From NCBI GenBank assembly GCA_014549065.1, contig JACDOX010000170.1, positions 534,639 to 598,638 of the forward strand: a DNA stretch of 64,000 bases. The letters are read 5' to 3'. Each line of letters opens with the position of its first letter. Position 1 is the stretch's first letter. The translations under genes and the position numbers were made by a program. Positions 51,770-62,300 of the stretch are shown piece after piece. This DNA comes from Cardinalis cardinalis. Taxonomy: Eukaryota > Chordata > Aves > Passeriformes > Cardinalidae. The notes under the pieces are model-generated. The model was given only the letters and a program-made list of their open reading frames with translations. It did not search any database and was not told where the DNA came from.

Positions 51770-52408
51770 TGTTGCCAAAATTGTTCCCTGCCCTGGTTCA
51801 CAGGAAGTTAACAGCTTCCAAATTGTGCCAGGATCTCATGTGGGTAAGACATGCTTGATGTGGAGGTTTTGTAGCACAAATACCAATACTGATGTGAATG
51901 GAAATGCCTGCCTGAAGACACCAGAAAAACAGCAGATGAAGGGTTAAAGGAGTGGCATGTATTAATTGCTGCAGAACCACACCATGTGTTTCATGCAAAT
52001 AAATAACCAGAGGACAAAACCCAAACTGGAGCCTTAGAGATAAGGTGACAAGAGGATGACCCACAGCAGAAAAACTGTGAAATGCCTAGATAAGGGTAAC
52101 AAAAGACTCAGTTTTGCCTGAAACTCTTGAAGGGTGAGACACAAGATCATCATATCCTCTGCTGAAAGGTATAAAAGGTGCATACAAAAATGAAGAAGAG
52201 TCCATCCCAGAGATGCACTGGACTGGTGGTGTTACTCTACGTGCTTCCTGCTGTACTTGGCTGATCCTGAGAGATTGATGCATACAGTCCTGTGCATGTG
52301 AGTATGTTGATGGGAGAATGGGAGTGGCTAGGACCAACTTACTGGAATCTTTTTAATAAAAAATCACTTTCCCTACCTCTAAGGTCTTGCAATGCGTTTT
52401 GTTCCACA
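51770..52408 (+). mobile_element. candidate solitary LTR, 639 bp
   Basis: The block begins TGTTGCC (51770) and ends TTCCACA (52408), giving TG...CA ends. It is flanked on both sides by AATT (51766-51769 and 52409-52412), a possible 4-bp target-site duplication as made by gammaretrovirus-like elements. Inside are a TATA box (TATAAAAG, 52170-52177) and an AATAAA (52355-52360) about 185 bases apart, which fits a U3-R-U5 layout. No internal retroviral genes are present. The boundaries were chosen by eye, and AATT is a weak duplication in AT-rich DNA. Confidence 0.4.
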
Positions 52409-52412
52409 AATT

Positions 52413-55257
52413 TCCTACAGTAATGATACTAAATGCTCTAGTTCTGCTAATAATTCATGTAGGAGGTGATATATATCCATATACATTTAATATAAACTCC
52501 AGTTGCCTTTAAAAATACCTAGATAATTAGATTGCAAAGTTGCTATGTTAAAGGAGTATTCCTACTAAGGTGAGGCACTCAGCTGCTGTGAATGGAAGTC
52601 ATCTGTTTAATCTTCATGCTGCCCTCTTGTAGGAAAGCTGCTGCCATCCAAATATTTCTCATTTTCTAAATGCTTAGCTTGAGAGGTGCATTGAGTGCTG
52701 CCAATTATAGGTGACACTACGGCTCTGAGGTATATAAAGTGCCACAAAAAAAGCACCATAAAGAAAATCAGGCCACCCAAGTTACCTCTCAAGCAGGCTT
52801 TCTGCATGAGAGGTTCTGGCTGACCTGGATGCTGCAGCTATAAATGAAGGCAGGTCTCTCTCTGCTCCCACTGAAGTGAGGAAAACTTGTGCTCTGACCA
52901 CAGTCCAGGTGCCTTTCCTCCCTTCCTATCTGTCTCTGTTCCTGGCCATGCTGGTGGCCATGTGAGCTCTACAAAACAGCCACCTGTACCCAGTGAGGGC
53001 TTAGAGACAGTGCAAGGGGCTGGCTTTTGCTTTCCTCATGGAATTGCGGGGAGAGAAGCAATTAAATGGTTGTGAAGCATTCCCGGGTGATAGGGATGAG
53101 GTATCCAGGAGAATAATATGTCTGTGTTCTTAAAATCAATAAGGATAGAGAAGTGATGCTGAGCAAACAGGGTGCTGAATGAATGTTCTTGGTTTTGTCA
53201 TCCCTTCAGTGGTGGAGGAGGACATGGGAGTGTCCTTTGAGCAACAGCAATGCCATGGGATTGAATAAAACAACCTTTATGCAATTAAGAAGTTTATAAA
53301 TCGAAGATTTCCAGCAATATAAATATGTCTTTGTTCATTGCTGCTCAGCTCTGTTGTTTTCCTCATTTCTCCCCAGCCATCCTGTTTGAAGGGGTGGGTT
53401 GTGCAGCTGAGTTTCTGGTTCCTTGTGCCTTCCTGCTGCCGTGCTCCTGGGCTGATGCTGTGGCTGCTGTCTGGCAGACACTGGACACTGCTGCAGGCAG
53501 ACTCTTGGGCTGCCTTTGAAGAAGGCAAACTCACCAGTCCTTAACCAGTAAGTGAGAACATCTGGGGATAATATTTTTATTACTTCTTAGAAGTTCATTT
53601 TAGAGAAAAAAATGCATTGTCTTTTACCCTCTTTCTCTCACAAGAACTGGCAGGACTTAGTTTGAGTTACATAAATGTTTGCAATAATGTCCTTAATCTA
53701 GAGTTCAATGAAAAGATTTGGAGATGAGTTAATGATTTTTAACATGGCAGCTTAAAGTCAAGTTGAAAATACGAGGGTAGTGAGTTCCTTACTCTTCTTG
53801 ATCCCTCAAATGTAGGGATATTTCCCTGCTGCCAAAGGGTGGATCTGTTCTGCCCTCCAACAATAAAAAGCAGATGATTTTCCTTCTTAAAATACCCAAG
53901 GGGGATTGCTAACACAGATCCTCTTCTCTGTGTGCCCATCCTCATGTGCAGGGCCAAATCCCATCCCTTGTAGCAGGAAGGAAAAGCAAATCCCTGGCAT
54001 TGAGGGCACCCAGATTAACCCACTGCAGGATTAGGATGCTTGAGCTGTTTTTAGAAGATTAGTATATTTGGTTGTCAACACTTGCTGAACTTGGCCTGAA
54101 AATGATTTCCAAAGAGGTCACTGACTCATGGGTGCCAGTTTGCCCAGCACATTGGGAAAGCCCTGGAGTTAAAGCAAGTGGCTGTAAGGATTAAACTGGA
54201 GTACTGAGTGTGCAGAATATCTTTAGGATTTAAACCTGTCATTGCTGGTGGTGGGGACAGAAGGCTCTGGCAGACTGATCATAATATCTGAGCTCCTGCC
54301 TTGCTGGGGAGGTGTTTCTGGGGCTTTGCTTTCTGGAGTTTCCTGCTGATGGCAGTGTGTGCCATTAGGTGGGTGAGCTGCCCACAGATGAACTTTTCCC
54401 AGTTCCCGCACAGTGCAAAATGAGTTTATTTTGAGGACAGGGCCTCCACAGGGGCATCTCTAGGTAGAAAGCAATTGGCTTCCACTTTCTGTTCTGGGGC
54501 TCAAGCTGTCTGTGCTCATAATGTTTTATTTCAGCTACTAGCAGGAGGATTCATGTTGAGGGATTTTTAAAATATAGGATCTTCCTCTTGTCAGCAGGGC
54601 ATTAATAATACCAGGACAAAGTCTGCTCCTGCTAGCTCATCACCTTGTAAATGCTTACATGGCTTTCCAGTGCATGGGGGAGTGACAGTGGAGCTCTGGT
54701 CCCAGTGCAAGCAGTCCTGCTCTGGTGTGTGTGCTGGAGTCTGAGCTGCAGGTGGAACTCCTCTTGGTGCTGCAGAGAGTGTGCATGGGAGGGCTGGGCG
54801 TGGTAGATCTCTCCTTCTTGAAAAGCAGCTTTTTTTCTGATTTATTTTTTCTTCTCTTAAAACATATGAGGGTTCTAAAGAGTCTAAAGATAGACCCTTT
54901 GAGGATTTTTTTGTAATACAGGAAGAGCCTGAATTTTCCTCTGTTTATCAGTGGAAAACTGCCCTGATGGTAAAATACCTGTTAGTTGGAAACTGTTTTT
55001 CTCTATCATGAGCCAGAACAAACTTACGTTGGATTCAAAGCAATTTTGAAAAGTACCAACCACTGTCTGTGTCATGGAATTGGTTCCAGTGATTCCATTC
55101 AGTGGCATTATCTGGATTTCAAGACACCTCCTCTTGTAAATATGGATTTTATCATGCTTCTTTTCGTGCATCCAAACATTAGCAGCCATTTCTTTTCTGA
55201 AATTAATATAACTGCATTTGCCACTCCTGTGACAATATAATTTTATTTTCTCAACAG
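52413..55257. other. intergenic, no gene seen
   Basis: No confident exon, RNA gene or repeat recognised. Confidence 0.4.
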
Positions 55258-55332
55258 GCCAGCAAAGATATTCAAACCTATGTAGAAGAAATAAGCCTGA
55301 AAGTTCTCTCAGAGAAGATACACTATAGAAAG
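55258..55332 (+). other. possible small exon, 75 bases
   Basis: A strong acceptor (TTTATTTTCTCAACAG) is followed by 75 bases open in phase 0 (ASKDIQTYVEEISLKVLSEK then five more residues) and a donor (AGAAAG|GTAGGG). It could be a far-upstream exon of the membrane-protein gene at 59.3 kb, whose first coding exon is also open in phase 0 before its ATG (SK-M). It could equally be chance. No start codon lies in it. Confidence 0.2.
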
Positions 55333-56964
55333 GTAGGGCCCTTCCATAAAAGCTTCCTTTAACTCTGGTATCTTAAAGCTGTAGCTGAACTGAGCATTCC
55401 CACTTTTGGGAATGCTGTGCAGCCTAGTGAAGCAAGAGACATTCAATTTTAATAACTTTATAAGCACTAAGTACATTGCTCTGTATTTTACGAATGTACC
55501 TGAGGGGATTTTTGTAGAGCTGCAAGATAAAATAATTTTGAATATTTTATCCAAGGCCTGTGTTGTGATTTATTCTGAAAAAACCCCAAAATCTTCTGAA
55601 ACCCAGAACGTGGGCTTTAAGTTTGTGCCTGGATTACAGAGTGTGGCCAGAGCACAAGGCCACCACTGTGGTGGCCTTGCTTCCACTGGTCTCACTGCAA
55701 CAAGAGATGCATTCTGGAATAACCAGCAAGAACATGCGACAGCAAGGTGTATGTGGAGAGAGGTGGGTGAATTTTGATTCTTCCACTTGTCCAGTGTTTC
55801 CTACATGCAGAACTTTCCCTAGATTTAGGTCAGCATGGACCTGGCTGACCAGCTGTGCCTAACAGGCACATGTTTGATAAAGTGGCCTGTGTTCAGTGAG
55901 GAATTTTAGGCCACCCGTTTGTTGGATGAAAATGTACTGTCTGACATCGTGCTGAAGTCATTTGGACCATCTGATAAGTAAAGACATATATATGCCTATA
56001 CACACTAGATATGTATAGAGGGCCATAAATAAGACATGCTCCAGTGTGGAAAAATATTTTAATCTGCTGGAGGGAAAGATCATACAGTGTTTGTAATGGT
56101 TCTGCTTGTACTTCAGCCCATGCTTGCTGCAACAACTGCTTATAACCTTGTGACTTGAAGGCAGTTTCTAGGACATGGGCAGAGTCACTGTGTACATAAC
56201 TGAGGGGTTCACAAAGTGAAAAAAGGAGAGAAAAATGCCAATGCCACCATGCTGTGAGCTCAGACCTCTGTCTTCTTCAAGGAACATGCTATGCACAAGC
56301 AGCTCTTATTTTTGATCCATGTATAGAGCTCAACATGTTGTCTGGCTAATAAGAAATAATCATACTTAAACCACTGGTTTCCACATCAGAATACCTCCAA
56401 AGGGTGGACCTCACACCTACACGGATAAACAGAGAGCAACAGTGCTGGCTGGCTGCCCTGCACTTCCCGCAGCTGGCAAATCCATGTTCACATGGGCTTT
56501 CCACCCTTATCTGGGCTAAGGAAGCTCCAGCTGGGTTAATTCCCAATCCCATGATGTTGTTTCCAAAGGGTGAAGATAGTTGCTAGTTAATTCACTGCCT
56601 TTATATTTGACATGGGGCAGTTGCCAGCCAGACTGTCTGCTTGGTAAGCACTGCGGCTGCACAAGGTAAATAACATTTTGATGCTGAAGAATATTTTAAA
56701 TTGGCTATAAAAGTTTAAATTTGAGAGAAAATGAATAAAATGAAAGGCGTGGATATGGTGAGACTGTGGTTCTGTAGCAGACAGAGGTGCAGGTGGAGGC
56801 TGATCAGCCTGCATGGCTTGTACTGCTTCTGTGGGGTGGGCTTGCACTGCAGGGCAGGAGCCTTTTCTGAATCAAAGAATAAAAATTTACTCATGACCCA
56901 ATCTCCATCTGGGGCTGTAGGAAGATCTGAAGATGCTCATAGGATCCAGGCTATGGATCTGTGT
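55333..56964. other. intergenic, no gene seen
   Basis: No confident exon or repeat recognised. Confidence 0.4.
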
Positions 56965-57032
56965 TGTTTATGGTCAGACTGGATCTTAGAGTTCTTTTCC
57001 AACCTAAACTTCTCTGTGGTTCTGTGTATTAT
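56965..57032 (+). repeat. CR1 3'-terminal fragment
   Basis: GTTTATGGTCAGACTGGATC, 'ttagagttcttttccaacctaaacttctctgtggttctgtg': the last about 65 bases of a CR1 copy (TTCCAACCTAA...GATTCTGTG pattern). It sits immediately before a second CR1 piece. Confidence 0.65.
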
Positions 57033-57039
57033 ATCTGTG

Positions 57040-57178
57040 TGTTCATCTCTGGAAATGTTTAAGGCCAGGCTGGATGGGGCTTTGAGTAACCTGGTGTAGT
57101 GGGGAGTGTCCCTGCCCATGGCAGGGGGGTTGTTGGAGCCACATGATCTTTCAGCTCCCTTCCAATTCAAATCATTTT
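57040..57178 (+). repeat. CR1 LINE 3'-end fragment
   Basis: TCTGGAAATGTTTAAGGCCA, 'ggctggatggggctttgagtaacctggtgtagtggggagtgtccctgcccatggcaggggg', ending CTTCCAATTCAAATCATTTT. It is a clear CR1 3' end including the coding remnant MFKARLDGALSNLV. Confidence 0.9.
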
Positions 57179-59329
57179 TACCTTCATCTTGCACAAACCC
57201 CAAATCCAGTCTGTTTCTCCAGCACCCCCTGCCAGCATTTCCCACTCCAGAGTGCTAAGATTTTGAGGTGCAGTATTTCACATTAAGTGCTCAGTTTCCC
57301 TCTTCCTGGCAGGGATGACGAAGGACAAAGCAGGCAAGAGCCCAAAGCATGCACTCATTAGCCTCTGTCTGCCAACAAGTTGGGAAAGTGCAATGTTATA
57401 CGAAATGTCTGGCTGTTATAAAAGGCTTTGGTTAAGTAATCACATTTCTCTTGCATAAGTGCTTGTTTTTGGGAGGCTTTAGCCAATTGGAGGCTGCAGC
57501 AGCACACAGACAGAAAGTATGTCTAACTTCTGTGAGTTTTTATTTTTCTTTTAATAATAATAAGTGATTATTAATCTGCTGAGAGTTGTATGAAATCTTT
57601 TTAGATACGGTTAGGAGGCGGAGACTCCCCAGTGCTGCTTGTAGCTGAACCACAGCTGTAAAACGCTGCCATAAAGCCTGTGTGGATTCCTGTGAGTAAT
57701 ATTTCTGATTCTTCTAATGGGTGTTTGTGACTGGAGACTGCAGGCAGGAAATGTTGCAGACATTTATTGCAAGCAGTAAGTAAGAGGGAGGGAGGAGGTG
57801 AGAGACACTAGTGAAACTATTGACCTGTTTAATAAGGCTTTCCTCCTAGACTTCNGTAAGCAAACACAGGTTTCTCTGAAGCTGTGCAATGAAGGTTCTT
57901 CCAAATATGCTAATGAAAAAGAAATGTGATACTGAAGTCAACTACAGGACTATGGGAGGTCAGAGTTTTAGCCTGACAGGAAGGTCACAGGATGAGCTAG
58001 TCCTGTGTATTGGAGCAGGAAAATGTTCTGTTCTTATATTCTTTCCTTGATCATCGACAAGTGTACAGTGATATTTTTCTTGTGTGTTTTCATGGCTTTC
58101 AGAAATTTGCATGTCAGTTATCTCCTGAGCCAGAAACTATATCTCTAATAGTACAACACCATAGTACAATAGTGGATTTTTCTTTTCCTTAGAATTTGCT
58201 AATCCAGTATATTTGTTGAAGACAACATGTTGTTCTGCAGTTTGATTGACATAAATCTAGTTGGGATTTCATATCTTGCATTCTTCCACATAGGATTTTA
58301 ATTTTTATATTTTAAAAGGGTGTTTTTTCTGTTTAAATAGAACTGAAAAGGGAAAAAATTTGTATAGATTCACAGCAAACAGAACCTCCCTTCCCACTTC
58401 CTTGTGACGTGTCTGGATGCAGCCCATTCTGTGAACAAAGCCTGGAACTATAAAACAATTCACTTAAGTGGGAACTGGAATTTATTGTTCAAGACTGAGT
58501 AATGTGAAACAACTCAGTTGTTACTCCTGCCAACCCTGGAAAGCATTGAAGTGCCACTGTAGAGAGAAAGCAGCTCAAGTGCTGAGCTGTGAGGAGAAAT
58601 AAAGCTGTTGCCTTTAGTTGGGTGTGTATGTGCTTACTCTTAGAGGTGGCACTAAACTTTTCTGGCATAGAATAAATGCTGGACTAATGGAAATCTCTTG
58701 GGAAAGCTCAAGTCACTACTTGNTAACTTTGAAAAATTGTAGAATGTGGATTTTATTGTCTATAAAATGCTTGAGACGTGCTAAAGCAGTTAAAGCTTAT
58801 TCGCAGCCAGTAGATGAAGAGGTATTACCACCATGAAAGGAAGTTAATTTGTCAGAGTTACAGGATTANAGAGGTAAAAGTGAGAAGTTATGTTGAACTA
58901 AAAGGCACTTGGCTGCTAAGTGAAGACTTAAACATTTTCATATTTGCTTCCTAGAGTGGGCAAAATTGAGAAGCCTGTTTGCTTCAGTAAAACAGTGATG
59001 CCAGATAAGCTAATTTTGTGGGCTAATTATTTAGGCCTTTGTGGAAACCTTAGGCAAACCTAAGTTATGGCTCTTGCAATGGAGGGTGGCAGAGCAGGTG
59101 GCTCTCTCAGACCATCCCATTTTCATTCTGCAACCTCACAAGATCTCGTCAAAGGCAAATGCTCCTAGCCCATACAAAGGCCTTTTTAGTTCTAATGAAA
59201 ACTCCACAAATAAAAGTTGGCAGTTAAAATTTGTGAATTTACAACATTATTTCTAAAACAGTCTCTGGGATGTGGAACAAATCCAGGCTTCCTTTAGGAT
59301 AAGCCAACAATATCCCTAATGTGTTTCAG
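57179..59329. other. upstream flank of TspO-like gene
   Basis: No CpG island is seen here. The gene's transcription start and any 5' UTR exon must lie in this stretch or further left, but none can be pinned down. A G/C-richer patch with good donor-like GTGAGTAAT occurs at about 57600-57700. Confidence 0.4.
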
Positions 59330-59335
59330 AGTAAG

Positions 59336-62300
59336 ATGGATGCTCTACATAAGTTGAAGATTTTGGTGATGTTTCTGTCTCTGGCTACTTTCACGATCAT
59401 GGTGGTAATGAATGCTGGAAATGCCACTGGCACTTTCAAAGGTAATGAAAGCAAATTTTCTTCATTCAGAGGTGGGTTTCATGCTTTATATCATGCAATG
59501 ATACAAGGTGGCTTAGATGGGATAGCTGTTTGCTGCCTCATCAACTCTCCAAATACACCCTGTTCTGTGAAAGGTGGAAGTAGCTGGTGCATCCTCCAGG
59601 TTTACAGCCAAACCAGTCCCTTGAAATCCAAATAATGTCCCTGNTGAACCTGGATCTAATGGTGGTTGAAAGGCAGTCTTTGCACACCCTTGTATCCCTG
59701 GTGGAAGATGTGCAGGATGGTGCTATGGGTTTGTAGACAACAGTGGTGCTGCATTTGAACACTACCTGGCTGAATCTGCCAGGAAATGCCATCATGCCAT
59801 CCTCTGGATTACACAGACAGCTGCTTTTTCTGGTTCTGTCTGAGAGGGCAGGTGCACAGTGTTGACAATAAGGGATAGTGATCCCATAATGGATGTCTAA
59901 ACCAACTGCAGCANGTGGCTGGTTTGCACCAAGGGTGTGCTCTCGTCATCCTTGAACCCACTGAGGCAGGGAAGAGTACTGAAGGTTAAGGAAAATCAGC
60001 AGTCTTTCCCCTGAATGCAATAACACTTTTGCCTGCAATAACATTCCACAGGTCTGTTCAGGACAACCCCTGGAAACATCTCTGCCAAGTACAGCACTGA
60101 TTTCACACCAGCTGGTTGGACTTTCCTCATCTGGAATGTCATCTACNCCTGGCAGCTTGCCTGGCTCCTCTACGCCTTGTCAGGGATCTGTCGAAGGTAT
60201 TTTCCCTATTTATTCTTTACAGCATAAATGAGAAGGGACAGTGACTCTTCCCTTTTGGAGTAGCTCAGTCTCTTACCTTCCTTTCATGGGTTTCTAGCAA
60301 AAGCAAACTCATTGCTATCTATCTTGACTTGGCATGTTGAAGCTCTGTGGCTGGAACATCTCTTATGTCCAGCATCCAAAGCTGGGAAGCAGTTTGCAGG
60401 TGTACATGAACTCCTCTAAAGAGTGGACAGGCATCAAAGCGTGTAAACTCCTCTATGAGGTTTCATTTCCAGTGATTCAGGGAATCTGACAGATTTACCC
60501 AGTACCTGCACTTACCACTGCTAGAGGCTGAGAATCCACAGGTGCAAAATTAATGGATACAGAGCTAATGTTTTGAGTTTACTTTCTGTTAGAGATCAAA
60601 CAACCAGCACAGGGGAGTCTCTTGGTTTGTTGAACTGGACTGGAAACTTTTCCTGGGGCTATGAGATCAGTAACTGCCTGACAGGGAAAGCCACAGGTAT
60701 TTCTGTATTGTATCAGAGAAGGACACAGAAGAGAAATAGTCTGATTTAAGCCCGAATGTTTAATTCCAATTTAAAGTCCCTCCTAATATAAGGAAAATGA
60801 GGCCAGAAAGGTTTGTTTGGTCAATGCAGGAATTGTTTTCCTCTCTCCATACCCACTTTTTCCTGGCAGGAATGAACTTGGATATGTCTTCATAAAGCCA
60901 GACTTGCTGCCAACACCTTTTTATGTGGCATGGTGTCTGAATAATTGCCTCAATGTTGGATGGCTCTTTCTGTGGGACCGAGAGTAAGTTTTCTTTTGTT
61001 ACAAATACTTTTTAACACTCTTGATGGGAACACCCCAGTACTGTTTTTTAGCTCTATGGTTTTTTTTAACTTTGTGTGAACACTTAATCATGCCAGCAAA
61101 ACTCTATGCCAGGCTTTGCCAAAACGTAGCCTTCATAAAAGTTTGGGGGGGTTGCATTATGTTGTCATCTTGCCCATGAAACAGATTGGTCACTGAAGTC
61201 TAAGATCTTCTCAAAGCTGTTGTTCTACATTTTTACCTCCACAGGTAAGACAGGAGCCAGCCTCTTTTATTAACACAGTTAAGCTCCTTGCCTTGGATGG
61301 TTTCCATAATGATGGTCACATTAAGGGCTTTTGAGAGCACCACTGTCAAGAGGTGAAGAAACCACTTGCAGTTGGGAAAACAACTTCATGATTAACAGAG
61401 TAAAAGAGCAACAGCAATATTTCAAAATGNGGGCTATGTGTAGTGATTACCTTTATTAAAGGCTGATCGACTTAGAGCCAGTAAAGGCCAAACACTAAAG
61501 CTACAAATTAGGGCATTGTGACACCACTGAGAAAAATGTGATGTCTGTTGTGTGTGTACATGTTCTTTGTCCTAGATACCTACTTCCAGCCCTGGTGTTC
61601 CTGGCAGTCCTCTCTCTTACCACATGTGCCTCCCTTTTTGTTTCCCACCGAGCCTTGAGCATCCATTCCTCGTGGTTTGTGAAGGCTCACAAAGCTGAGC
61701 TCTGGCTCATGCGCATTCTGGTAGGTGGCTTTTGAGAAGCTGGTCTGTGGGTAAGTGGTGAATAAAACCAACCTCTGTGCAGTGCTGGAGGTATCAAGAG
61801 TACAAGATCCAGTGGCAGAACGTAGCTAAGAAAAGATTTCTGCCCTGCACAGAAAAGTTCCTTGCAAACCTTCTGGAAAGGCATCTACATCTCTTGGCAC
61901 AAATTAGGAGAGGGCTCTGTTCCTGGCATTTCCTGAAACACCAGTGTGACATATAGCTGGGCTGGATCTCTGGAGCCCCTCGGGACTCCAAGGCTTCACC
62001 TTTTCTCTGTGTTGAGGGACTTTTCCTGCAGCCAGGTCCAGGAGTCTGGCTCAACTGCACCGGGGCCTAGGGGTCACCAAAGACAAACAGAGCGTGTCAC
62101 TCTTGTCCTCTTGCTGTGCTGCGTGGCAGGTGCAGAACGGGCTGGCCCTGTACCTGGCATGGACCAGCATCGCCACGCTGCTGAACTTCGCCGTCGTGCT
62201 GATCTACAAGTGGAATGTGCCCAATGAGAAAGCAACCACTGCTTCCCTGAGCATCCTGGCTCTCAGCCTGGTGATATGGTAAACAACCCCTAGGGTCCCT

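Noticed and set aside
59442..59635. Continuation of the first TspO-like exon frame past 59441
   Set aside because: The frame runs on to a stop near 59635, but the GTAATG donor at 59442 and the in-phase second exon at 60052 show that this is intron read-through.
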